From: Saccharum officinarum
Lineage: Eukaryota; Streptophyta; Magnoliopsida; Poales; Poaceae
Assembly (NCBI GenBank): GCA_020631735.1
Contig: CM036160.1
Location: 117,038,680 to 117,102,679, forward strand
DNA length: 64,000 bases
Reading direction: 5' to 3'
The translations under genes and the position numbers were made by a program. Below, one piece after another: positions 34,700 to 44,864 of this stretch; positions within the stretch are counted from its first letter, which is position 1; each line of letters starts with the position of its first letter. The notes under the pieces were generated by a model, which made no database searches, was not told the DNA's origin, and worked only from the letters and a program-made list of their open reading frames with translations.

Positions 34700-36361
34700 T
34701 GGCTTTAGACGTGCGGGCCTGGACGCGGCCTCGCCCTAGCCGCGTCACCACAAATACTGTTTGCCACCGGATCCTCGAATCAGCGGCTGTGCGCTCTGCC
34801 GTACTCCATGGCGCGCCGCCGTACCCTCGCGGGTGGCTTCGTGCCCGCGTTGGTGGCTGCGTCGTTGCTAGACGCGGACGCTGTGCGCTGGGTCCGGGTG
34901 ATCCGTGGCCGCGTGGCCGTGATTGGCGAGCGTCGCGGGTGGCTTCCTGAGGCCGGAGCGCCTGTTCCGGCTTATCGGCGAGTTCCAGTGGTGTGAGGCC
35001 CGCAAGGGCTGACCGGTGGGCCTGGGTGCGGTGTGCCCCACCTAGCGGCGACTACGAGGGTCACGTGGGCCGGTCGTTCTGGCGCAGCTCCACTGTTCCG
35101 GCAGGGCGTTGTCGAGCAGCAGTTGGCCGTCGCGGCTGTGGCAGGCCCGGGAGGTCGTCACGGGCCTCGAGGCGGTCCTGCAGGCCGTGGCCGCTGTCGA
35201 TCTACTATTGGTGGGTGCGCGTGTGGGGCCCGTGTCTCAGCGACACACTGCCGTGGTGACTGGTTGACCCCTTCTTAAGGTTTTGGTGTGGCTCAGAAAC
35301 CTCTCCTCCCTTTTCGGTCCGTTGGCTTCCAGGTCCATCCTCGCCATCGCCTCTCCCTCCTCTTGCTCTTCTTCCTCGCGGTGCTGCTCCTGCGGTCTGT
35401 GGCTTGCTTTTTCTGGTGTACGGCCTTGCGCATTATTTCTGTCTGGGTGCGTGGCCGGCGCTGTGCGGGCTCGCCACCGTTCCGGGCTGCCTTGGTGGGG
35501 AGAGGGGTGGCCTCGCCGGTCTGCTCTGGGGACCGGCGCTGGGTAGGTGTTCGTTGAAATGACCGCACGGTGTTGTTCATGCTGGATAGGCGCGACGGTG
35601 TTGGAGGAGGGGTGGTCTGGGTCATCGGTCTGCTCTGGGGACGAGAGCCGGTTAGGTGTTTGCTGAAATGCCCGCACGGTGTTGTCCGGGCTGACAAGGC
35701 TCGACGATGTCGGAGGGTGCTTTGGCTGGGACTCGACGCCGTGATGCGGGATAGGCGATTGTTGCCGTGCGCTGTAGATCTGCTTTGCCGTGTGTTGGGG
35801 AGGTGTTTGGTGAAATGTTTCTCCAGGCTGTGTTGGGTGTCGGGTGCGTTTGTTTAGGTAGAGCTCCGGGCGCCTGTGCAACAGACTCCGTGGCAGCGAG
35901 ATGCCGTCCACCGCTGCTGTGTGTGTTGCTGTTTAGCAGATCGAGAAACGCAGTGACATTTTCTGTATCTTTTTCTTCTGCATGTGGCCGGTGGTGATGT
36001 GTGATGAATGACTCTTTGTTTTTTTTCTCTGTTTTCCAGGTGGACTGTGATAGGGAGGGCTTCGTTTGGCTGCTGTCTTTGTTGCTTAGGTATGTTTTTC
36101 TCACGTCCCATAATCTCTCGCCATTGTTTATAGCTAAGATATATGAATGTGCTTACTCATACTGACATGGTTCTGGATTTGGGGGTTTATTTCCTTTGTG
36201 TGTTTGTGTTTTCCTTTTCGTTTTTCCTGTTTTATCTTGTCGATCGGTTGCCAGAAACGTGTGAAGGTAACGATGCAAGATTACTTCCGATATAGGTTTC
36301 ACTATCGAAAAAAGATGTCAATCCTTTTTTGTGCTATGGTACTTTGTCTAGCCAGGCCAAG
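34700..36361. other. GC-rich unexplained block, possible Helitron cargo
   Basis: Roughly 34710-35900 is markedly GC-rich beside AT-rich flanks. Both strands have open frames of 60-224 codons, none with a domain I recognise. It contains the 109-bp tandem repeat at 35518-35735. It lies between a MITE and the Helitron Rep relic, so it could be 5' Helitron sequence or captured host DNA. Function unknown. Confidence 0.4.
35518..35735. repeat. 109-bp imperfect tandem repeat
   Basis: CTGCTCTGGGGAC starts at 35521 and 35630, and CCGCACGGTGTTGT recurs with the same spacing. A weaker third unit may follow near 35770-35840 (GGAGGTGTTTGGTGAAATG). Confidence 0.7.
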
Positions 36362-36616
36362 GTCGATGCACGAGCTTGCATAGATGAAAATAGACTTTGG
36401 TATATTATGCAGAATCAAGGCAAACTCAGAGTGGAGACTTTTCAAGGGGTGGTAGATGCTGTAGGGCGAGGGTGTGTAGATGGGAGTGGACTTGGCAAAC
36501 GAACTATATTGCCCGCTTCCCACACTGGTGGCAGGCGATACATGATACAAAACTATCACGATGCGATTGCAATTTGTAGAGTCCATGGCCCACCAGATTT
36601 CTTTACTACATTTACC
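36362..36616 (+). pseudogene. Helitron Rep (Helitron_like_N) fragment
   Basis: Plus-strand translation gives ENRLWYIMQNQGKLR, VGRGCVDGSGLGKRTILPAS, HTGGRRYMIQNYHDAIAICR and PPDFFTTFT. This is the conserved stretch of the Helitron Rep protein (family text: GKRIILPASFTGGPRYM..YQDAMAICR..G.PDLFITFT). After TFT the reading departs from the family and stops at 36671-36673. The rolling-circle HUH motif and catalytic tyrosines, which lie further downstream in intact proteins, are missing. Confidence 0.85.
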
Positions 36617-36876
36617 TCCATAGTTCACGGCAATTTTTTGTCATGTCACTTGCCTTGTTGGACGATGAGATGAGCCGCTTGTTTGTGTCTTTAAATAAGA
36701 TATAAGCTGTGCAGGTCCTCTGCTATTGTATGCTCACTGTTTTTTGAGTAGGTGGGTGGACTTTCTACTTTGCTGCTGTGTCTATTTGTTTCCTGCTTTA
36801 TATTAGCGAGATGGGCATTTCTAATCGTATGTGTTGCCTTGCTTTTGGTGGCTGCAGTGTGAGCTGGGTGGCTGTG

Positions 36877-38806
36877 ATGGGGTTCGATCTGCTTCCCAGC
36901 TTGAAGGTTGGCAACATGCATGCGGTGATCTGTGTTCGCGTGTCACGCAAGTGGGAGTACCGCGGTGGAACCGATAATGGACCAATACAACACGTGGACC
37001 TTGTGCTGGTTGATGAAAAGGTAGTTTGCTATGGAAGCATCTCTTCATATGCATCTGGTGTAACAACGGTTTTATTCTTATTGCTTTATATGTGTTCATC
37101 CCATTACATAATTATTTGGAAGTGTTCTGGTGTTTCTACAGGGGAACATCATGTACGGTGAGATCCCGGCTACCGAAGTGGAGACCAAGAGTCCGCTTGT
37201 GGAGGAGAATGGCATCTACGTGATTAGCCGCTTTAGGGTCTCCAATGCGAAGTGCAGTTTCAGGCTTGTTGCTTCGCAGTTTATGGTTGAGTTCACGTTT
37301 CGTACACAGGTGTCTGCTGCCAGAGAAGACATGCCTGGATTCCCGCTGTATGCGTACAGGCTGACACCGATCGATGATCTCAAATCACGTGCTGGTGACA
37401 CTGCAGATTTCATTGGTGAGTTCATTTGATGCTTACTGATTGACCACTTGCCTTGGGTTTGCTTTGACTTACCCGGTTATAATTGTAGATGTTATTGGGG
37501 TGCTGACTGAAATGTCGGATGCTTACACGATTCATCTTCCTAACAAGAGCCAGCCTACGCTCACCAGGCACATCATACTTAGGGACCACAAGTGTGTGCA
37601 TTCCTTTTCTCCGCTGCTCATTTTTCAATACATGATTGTTGATCTGATGCTTCTCTGCATATGTACAGCTATTCAGAGATCAAGGTGAGTCTGTGGGGAG
37701 AACATGCCTCTGCATTTGCCGTTGATCAGGCCCTTGCTGGAACTGAAGGGAAGCCAATCGTCGTGCTGTTTGTCGGTGGACTAATGAAGAGATACCAAGG
37801 TATAGCATGTTTACCGCGCTCTGCCTGCTTCGAACTACTTACATGTGCTTTGAAAGGGTAATGAACTGTGTGTCTTCTGTAGACAATTACTATCTGAGTG
37901 CCAACGCAGCCGCAAGGTGGTACTTTAATCCTCAGATCCCACAAGCTAGGCACCTCTATGACGGGTATTTTCCTCTGTAACCAGTTTTGTATTGTGCTTT
38001 CTTGCGCTGATATTATGCGACTTCTGACTTATACATGACAGCTGAGAGATGAATATAGCGCTACCACAATGAAAACGCGAAGACTTACTAAGCTACAATT
38101 TACAGGCTCCAGGATCAGCGTGCTGATGTCAGGCGGGTTGCTGCACCCCGGCAGGTAGAGAATAAGCGTTGTGTGCCTGCCCAACTTGATGCTAAGACCT
38201 TGCTAGAGCTAAACGGAATGGATCCGTATGACTACAAGGTGAGAGGAGATCAATCATGTCATGTCGCTGTTTTACTGGTGGTTTGTAGTTGAGTATTTGC
38301 CTTTTTTACTTGACAAATGCCTGTTTCTCTTTGGTAGGACGATGGGTATCACTGCACTGTTACCATCAGTCGTTTGGTTCCGAATTCATCCTGGTGGTTT
38401 GCATCCTGTACTAGGTGCAGCAAGTCGTGTTCTCCGAATGATGCTGGCTACAGATGCAATGCTTGCTCATCAACATCGTTCAGATTCAAGTATGTACATG
38501 CCCTTCTGTGAGATACCTCTTTCCTCCGGTTTCTTGATGACAGATATGAAGATTCTTTCCTCCGTGTGTAGGTACAAGATATGTTTCGTTGCTCTTGACA
38601 GCATAGATGAGGCTGAGATGATCTGCTTTGGAGATGTCGCCCGTCAGATCGTGGGCAAACCGGTTCAGCAGCTACTTAGAGCAGCCACGGCTGCCTCCCA
38701 GTTGCCAGCTGAGATTGCGAGGATAGTTTCACGAAGGTTCACTTTTGCGGTCACTTTGACCCAACAAAGCTACTACAGGGAGAACAAGACCTATCAGGTC
38801 AATTAA
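36877..38806 (+). CDS. RPA1-like single-strand DNA-binding protein (Helitron-associated)
   Basis: Replication protein A large-subunit-like protein with OB folds and a C-terminal zinc ribbon. Exons 36877-37020, 37142-37415, 37489-37591, 37669-37799, 37883-37964, 38106-38238, 38338-38489, 38572-38806 join in frame to 417 residues. Visible: first OB fold (DUF223 type) with VRVSRKWEYRGGTDNGPI, second with HIILRDHNYSEIKVSLWGEHA, C-terminal OB fold with ribbon SCTRCSKSCSP...YRCNACSS (C-X2-C...C-X2-C). It lies 260 bp after a Helitron Rep relic and 250 bp before a Helitron 3' end. A TAA at 38804-38806 ends it, but the same frame stays open to a donor at 38995. A further exon 39095-39172 would then end at TAG. 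The stop therefore looks like a recent truncation of an acidic/proline-rich tail. Confidence 0.85.
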
Positions 38807-39394
38807 GTGGTGACGGCACACGGCCAACATGAACTTGCAGCGCCTGCTCCTCAGCCTGCTGCTCCAGGCAGTCCTGCCACACCGATTGCTTCCAGTGCAG
38901 GAGACGGTAGTTTATCTGTGCGTGTTGCCACAGACTTCACCCCTCCGTCGTCGTCTGTGACGGAAGCTGAACATTCATCGGTTCTAACTGATCAGGTGAG
39001 CCATGCCTCTGTTTCCTTAATTTTTGTCTACTCATTGTAAAATTCTGCTGCTGAATGATAGAACTTCTCTCTGAAACTGTGCTTTGCCTCCCAGACTCCA
39101 CCTCCAAAGCTCCATGATGATGACACTTCTGATTCATGCCTGGTAGGATCCACGCATCGCGATTGTAAATAGCGCCTTATACTGGCATATATCGCCGTTT
39201 TAGCGCTCTACGTTGGGAAACCTTGCCGTGTCTAGCGTGCTTGTCTTGCCGTGTTCCTTTATTCTGTTGATGTACCGTCGAACACCAAGTGCCACCATGA
39301 GTGCAGAGCCTCTCACTTATTAGATTGACTGTCACCAATGTTGCTTCTTTTTCGTGCTGTACACCGAGTTGTGTGATACCTGTGATGCCATCAT

Positions 39395-39422
39395 GCGCGC
39401 AGGGGCGCGCCCTAAACACTAG
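39395..39422 (+). repeat. Helitron 3' terminus: hairpin plus CTAG
   Basis: GCGCGC (39395-39400), loop AGGG, GCGCGC (39405-39410), 8-nt spacer, CTAG (39419-39422), then T. This is the hairpin/CTRR|T pattern of Helitron 3' ends. Confidence 0.8.
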
Positions 39423-39599
39423 TTGTAAAAAGGAGAACGAGTTTGTCTTTGCGTGGAGAACATGAGAACATGGGCGCGCACATTGCTGAACAGTCTGGTC
39501 GTCGGAGAGGTCTACGGTGGAAAGGCCAAAGTCGTCGGTGCCCAGCTCCGGCGGCGCGATACCGCTCGTCTTATAATCCATACTTAGCTTGTCTTTTTA

Positions 39600-39873
39600 C
39601 CCCTTGTTTAGTTCCTCCAATTCTCTTCTAAATTTTACTATGCAAAAAAAGATTCTCTGTCACATCAAAATGTTGGCAAATGTATGGAGTATTAAATATT
39701 GATGAAATCAAAAACTAATTGCACAGTTTTGTTGTACTTTGCGAGACGAACATTTTAAGTCTAGTTAGTCAAAATTTGGATAATTTTTACCAAATACAAA
39801 CGAAATGCTACAGGAATTCTGATACAGTATTTTTCTCTCCAATTCTCCCCAATTCACTGAACTAAACGAGGCC
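39600..39873. mobile_element. Tourist MITE
   Basis: 274 bp, ends CCCCTTGTTTAGTTCC / GAACTAAACGAGGCC, flanked by TTA (39597-39599, 39874-39876). Confidence 0.85.
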
Positions 39874-39980
39874 TTAGTTGAAAGTTCTTCCGTTCCATCC
39901 GTGCAGGTCTAGCGGCACCGGGGTTGACGCACGTGGCGGCTTCGGGAGCAGCGCAGCAGGGCGGCGAAGTGGGGAACCAA

Positions 39981-40222
39981 GACCCTGTTTACTTCCCATG
40001 CAAACCTAAAATATTTCCTCTTCCACTCATCACATCGAATCTTTAAACACATGCATGGAACATTAAATGTAGGTAAAAAAATAACTAATTGCATAGTTTG
40101 TCTGTAAAGTTCGAGACAAATCTTTTGAGTCTAATTAATCTATGATTGAACAAATTTTATTAAATAACAACGAAAAGTGTTACAGTAACTTTTCACCCTA
40201 TTTTCCTCAACTAAACACAGCC
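39981..40222. mobile_element. Tourist-like MITE
   Basis: Ends GACCCTGTTTACTTCC / CAACTAAACACAGCCC with the family core (ATGCATGGAACATTAAATG, CGAGACAAATCTTTTGAG). Confidence 0.75.
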
Positions 40223-40329
40223 CAAGAAGAACAAATCTGCATGCAACTGTGAGAGTTACCTGCAAGAATCCGCAACGGGACACGCCGAGTCCGCGCCGTG
40301 AACATTGTACTTGTATGTCGCCTAACATC

Positions 40330-40581
40330 GGGTGAGCGATGGGCTCATCCCACCACTGGTGCGCCCCTCCACTCACTGTTTGACACGTGGCAAAGAAAAA
40401 AGAATCAAACGGCAAGAGGCGCGGCTTAGATTGTAAAAAATCTCGACACATCTCTCAGCTAGCGGCTCGGCTCGGATGGTTAATCTCGGAGCGTTTGATC
40501 CCTTCCTCTACCACGTGTCCAGCATCGAGTGGAGGGGCGCACCGGCGGTGGGATGAGCCCATCGCTCACCCAATTAATTTC
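40330..40581. mobile_element. MULE-type MITE with 45-bp inverted arms
   Basis: Arms 40330-40374 (GGGTGAGCGATGGGCTCATC...) and 40527-40571 are near-perfect reverse complements. CCTAACATC occurs immediately before (40321-40329) and again at 40582-40590, which would be a 9-bp duplication as made by Mutator-like elements. The extra AATTAATTTC between the right arm and the duplication is unexplained. Confidence 0.7.
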
Positions 40582-40590
40582 CCTAACATC

Positions 40591-41851
40591 AAGCATGCAT
40601 GGAACTGAGATTTTCTTCTGCTAGAACTAGGATACCATTTCCACATCTTGAAATTTTCTTCTGCTAGAACAAGGGATTGTTCGCATTTCTAGATTAAAGT
40701 TCAACCACATACTTACTGACTAAAAAGAATTATTTTTTTAGTCGCTCAATTCTGTATAGAAATATAGAATAGACCCAGTTGAACATATGCACAAGTGCAC
40801 AACCATGAAACTATTGTAGTCCGGCATTCCTACTGGAACTCCAAAACCGGACATTTTACCCACCTCCTCAATTCTCAAAATTATTTAATTTACCTTCCTG
40901 TATTGTTTGGAAGTGATTTTCAACGTGGCCTCATCCTTGTTTCTACTAAAAATCGAAAAACACCTGAGAGGGTTTTCAATCAAAACCACAAAAAATGTAA
41001 AAATAAGTAAATATAGAGATGAATTGGGATACGGGAAACCCAAGTAAAATATTTCTATCATGAAGATATCTTTAGAAGCTTCCAAATTTTTTTATTTACC
41101 TCTAGAAGAATGAGGAATATATCTAGAAAAAGAAATAAAAAAATCCCCAAAACATTACATTTGATGTCTAGACACGTTTTAGAAAGTTTCAACGATTAAT
41201 GATTTCATGATTCATGTACCTCTCTTCTGTTGTAGAGTTTTAAATATGCATTTAGACGTCCGCTACAATGCTTTGGGGATTCTCTAGTTTTTTGGATAGC
41301 TTTTTTTTAGTTAAATTTATTTTTTTATCTAACAAAGATATTTCCACTAGATAAAAATAATTTTTTGGGTTTCTTGTGTTCAAATCTATCTCTAATATTC
41401 TTCTTAGTTAGAAGTTTAGAGACATTATTTGTGGTAAAAGCCTTATCATGTGATTACTGGATTTTTTTTGAAAAAATTGATTACTGGATTTTTAACTAAA
41501 AAGGTTGAAACCACTTCTAATCAAGACATGACAGAGAGATAGTCAAGGTAAAATGTCCAATTTTCAAGTTCGAGAAAGAAAGTTAGACTCCTGCGATAGT
41601 TTATAAAGAGATAAAAATAAACCTTTTCTACAAGGACCCATTTATTTTCAGAATTGATGATGACCTGGTTGGGCCCCATTATGCTGGTTCTTGGGGATGG
41701 TGATCCAAACACCTAATCATCGTACTGGGCTAGCCTGAGAAAGAGAGTTGCCATGGCCCAACCAACAACCCAACTGTAGTATCGATTTTCTAACGAAGGC
41801 CTTAAGTCTAAAAAAAAATTACACTAAACCTAAAAAAAGGGATTTCTCTAA
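40591..41851. other. intergenic, no gene seen
   Basis: AT-rich. A short duplication of TTTTCTTCTGCTAGAACNAG lies at 40612-40635 and 40654-40676. Nothing else recognised. Confidence 0.5.
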
Positions 41852-42169
41852 CTTCTAAAAGGGCGTGGCCAGCGTTTGAACGTCCGCACGGACGCGCGTG
41901 TCCGGACACCCACGCAGCCCGCCATCGCCCCACCCTCGTCTGGCTTCGCCCCGCCCCATGCGTGCACTCCACCCCCGTATCTGAGCCCGCCGGTTATTCT
42001 GCAAACTCGCTCCTGTCTCTCCGCACGGTGACAGTTGAGAGTCGAGACCTGACGCGCCCCAACCAAAGCACCCGTCCTCCTACCCCAAGCACCCCCGTCT
42101 ATAGCCCCCTCCCCCCGGACGCTCCGCACGCGCCTGTCCCCCGGCTTGCCCTCGGCCAGACAATATAAA

Positions 42170-42590
42170 ACACTTGTAACATGAAAAACATTTGAATGTA
42201 GCATATATATATGTCAAAAAAAACAGATGAAACATTTGGAATATGCACTTGCAACATGTGCGTGGAACACATGAAACATCCAAAAAAATAACACTTGCAA
42301 CATGAAACCACTTGCTAAAACATAAGACTGAAACAATTGAACATTTTGGAACATACTGTTGCAACATATGTGTGAAACATATGCAACATCCAGATAAAAA
42401 ACAATTGTAACATACGTCTACAAACAGATGAAACATTTTGAATAAACACTTGCCATCATGCATCTAGAACACTTGCAACATATGCAACATGTGAAACATC
42501 CCCAATTTACTTTTGCGACATAAAAAATGAAACAATTGCCACATACATCTGAAACGTTTGAAACAATTGAAACATACATATGCAACATAA
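42170..42590. repeat. degenerate GCAACAT/GAAACAT array
   Basis: Roughly 20 loosely spaced AACAT-containing units such as CTTGCAACATGTG, GAAACATTTGGAA and GTTGCAACATATGTG occur every 15-25 bp. The same array is at 51525-51930. Confidence 0.75.
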
Positions 42591-42985
42591 TGGAGGGGAA
42601 GACCGGGGCCGATCGATTCCAGCCGCCGAGGTCGGAGCTGGCAGCGAGCGACGGCGTGCGAGCACCACTGCCACCAGCAGCGGGCTTGGCTCAGCCCGGT
42701 GGGCGCACTAGCACTAGTGGCGCGCACATGCACCACCGCAGCACCACCAATGCCACAAGCGCCGGTCTTGTCTCGGCGGGGTGGGCGGCATGCGCAATGG
42801 GCGTAGTGAGTACCACCAGCGCGTGTGACGGAGGAGGCGAGAAGCGCTCGCGATGAGGGCGAGCCAGCGGCGTTGGATGGGGCGCGTAGCAGCAGTGAGG
42901 CAGAGTGGCATTCGTGTTCGGAACGGGACGGACGGAGTGGCAGCCGCAAGGCGTTATGGTGGAGATGAGGGGGTGGAAGGGATAA

Positions 42986-43504
42986 CACTACTAGAGAACA
43001 TGCCTTTGGTCGATGTCCAAAATTTGCAATAGTCCTCGGCGAAATCTGCGCCCAGAACAAAAAAGATATTTAGTCCCGGTTGGTAACCCAGACCGGGACT
43101 AAAAAGATGACTGGACCTTTAGTCCCGGTTTACCAAGGCATGTCAGTGCGAGAAACTTTTAGTTCCGGTTTGAGACACGAACCGGACTAAAGGTACCTTT
43201 AGTCCTGGTTTGTGTCTCAAACCGGGACTAAAGGTGTCCACAGAGTGAATTTAAAAGGAGAGCGTATCTTATCTAAGTCAGATGTGTGGTGGGAGTTGAG
43301 ATGACAACGCATGCAAGGGCTGAAGTGGGAGGTTTGGGTTCGAATCTCCACAGATGCATATTTTTTTACCCAATAAACACCTTTAGTCCCGGTTGTAGGA
43401 ACCGAGACTAAAAATCGAGACCTTTAGTCCCGATTCCGTAGTCCCGGTTCCAAAACCGGGAGTAAAGGGGGTTAACCGGACTAAAGGTAGGTTCTTTACT
43501 AGTG
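42986..43504. mobile_element. non-autonomous CACTA element
   Basis: 519 bp with ends CACTACTAGAGAAC / GTTCTTTACTAGTG and 3-bp TAA duplication (42983-42985, 43505-43507). At least twelve subterminal copies of TTTAGTCCCGGTT or its reverse AACCGGGACTAAA are present, the likely transposase-binding repeats. Confidence 0.9.
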
Positions 43505-43709
43505 TAAGAAGGTTTTTTTAAACAGTTAGGGTGAGGGTGAGTGGATGAGCAGTCGTTGGACTGTGTCGCGGCTCACCATCGGCGCTGTTCGGGTGGACGG
43601 ACGCCCTGTACCCAGTGGTACAGTACCGCTTCTAAAATTGTTTTTGTCACTTATATGTAGTAAACGGTACGAAGACATTTACTCCACCTGCAAGAAGATT
43701 TCGGCCTAC

Positions 43710-43902
43710 GCCTTGTTTAGATTCCAAAGTTTGCCTCCCAATTTACTATACAGAATTCCTATTTCCCGTCACATTAAAATGCCGGCACATATATAGAGTA
43801 CTAAATATAGATGAAATCAAAAAACTAATTACACAGTTTTTTTGTACTTTGCGAGACGAAAACATTTTAAGTCTAATTAATCAATATTTGGACAATTATT
43901 AC
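43710..43902. mobile_element. Tourist MITE cut by the assembly gap
   Basis: Starts GCCTTGTTTAGATTCC and has the family core (GAGTACTAAATATAGATGAA, TTTGCGAGACGAAAA). It runs into the N run before its right end. Confidence 0.8.
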
Positions 43903-44002
43903 NNNNNNNNNNNNNNNNNNNNNNNNNNNNNNNNNNNNNNNNNNNNNNNNNNNNNNNNNNNNNNNNNNNNNNNNNNNNNNNNNNNNNNNNNNNNNNNNNN
44001 NN
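43903..44002. other. assembly gap, 100 N
   Basis: Exactly 100 N, a conventional placeholder, so the true size is unknown. It sits upstream of an apparently 5'-incomplete formin gene. Confidence 0.98.
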
Positions 44003-44178
44003 CCGAAATAAATAAATATGGCCTATTAGCCACTAACAGGCCGGCGCCTGGAGTACTGAGGCCGGTCATAACACAGTCACAGATGTAAAATCAGATCATA
44101 TTGATTTGATGGGATAGACTGGGCATTAGAGTCACAGATGCAAATCCAAATGGTTGATAGTTGGTAAATTTCAAAACA

Positions 44179-44500
44179 TAGGAATGGGTGCATGTTTGAG
44201 GGCACTTCTACAGGCTCCCATTCCATTTTATGGAACATTAAAGATGAATCCAAGTTTTGGTATATGGCTGGAGTGAAAGGGCTTAGCAACTTATGACCTT
44301 GACGTCTTCACCAACATAGTGTGGTAGTCGCTTCGTGAGGGTGTGTGTGTTGTTGTGTATTGTGGAGTGTGTTGCTGTGGTTCACGGGTGTGTGCCTTTC
44401 CTTTTTGTTTTTGTGTGTTCTGCACTTTGTGTTTGTCCACTTGGATTTTTGCCCTTCTTGATATAATGACGTGCAGTTCTCCTGCATGTTTAAGAAAAAA
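44179..44500 (+). mobile_element. 5'-truncated LINE, 20-bp TSD
   Basis: Flanked by AGTTGGTAAATTTCAAAACA (44159-44178) and AGTTGGTAAATTGCAAAACA (44501-44520). The right end is the grass LINE tail CTTCTTGATATAATGACGTG ... CTCCTGCATGTTTAAG followed by A7. Only 3' non-coding LINE sequence remains. Confidence 0.85.
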
Positions 44501-44864
44501 AGTTGGTAAATTGCAAAACAGCTAGTGACATTTGGTATGAGAATTAGGACTGGAACTGCAACTTGGCAATAAGCACTGCTGTTTGATCCCTTATTGTGAT
44601 ACATATAAAATGCTTAACAATTTCTACCACTCCATAATCAAATTAGATTCATGAATTCATCCAAATAGTTTAACAGCATTGGAAATTGCATAGCTTTGAC
44701 AAGTACTGTCTGACACACTGACTTTACCTGAGTATCTAATAGATGTTCTTGCTATGTTCTTTAGCTGCTATAGCTTACAATTTGATTGTCTGATTTACTG
44801 TAATATGAAGTGATTTGCACATTATTTTTCACACACATATATACTGACAATTTCTTGGTATCAG

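Larger units (their letters stand above)
36362..39422 (+). mobile_element. Helitron remnant (left end not defined)
   Basis: Three independent Helitron marks occur in order: a fragment of the Rep N-terminal domain (36362-36616), an RPA1-like gene of the type carried by plant Helitrons (36877-39172), and a 3' terminus at 39395-39422 consisting of a GC hairpin then CTAG followed by T. The 5' terminus (TC preceded by A) could not be fixed, so the element may extend left through the GC-rich block. HUH endonuclease residues and the helicase are absent, so it cannot be autonomous. Confidence 0.75.
41861..43628. mobile_element. non-TIR MULE, copy 1, interrupted by a CACTA element
   Basis: Flanked by CTTCTAAAA at 41852-41860 and 43629-43637 (9 bp). 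Without the nested CACTA element and its duplication it is about 1,246 bp. It aligns end to end with the 1,223-bp copy at 51203-52425. The left part is GC-rich, the middle is an AT-rich array of GCAACAT/GAAACAT motifs, and the right part is GC-rich again. Terminal inverted repeats are weak. No transposase. Confidence 0.8.

Noticed and set aside
35201..35215. TCTACTATTGGTGGG preceded by A as the Helitron 5' end
   Set aside because: It fits A|TC loosely, but composition does not change there and no second copy is available to confirm it.
35237..35911. 224-codon minus-strand open frame in the GC-rich block
   Set aside because: Low-complexity basic/proline-rich text spanning the 109-bp tandem repeat, with no recognisable domain.
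42464..43060. 198-codon minus-strand open frame
   Set aside because: It crosses the MULE/CACTA boundary, so it is a composite of two transposons and not a gene.
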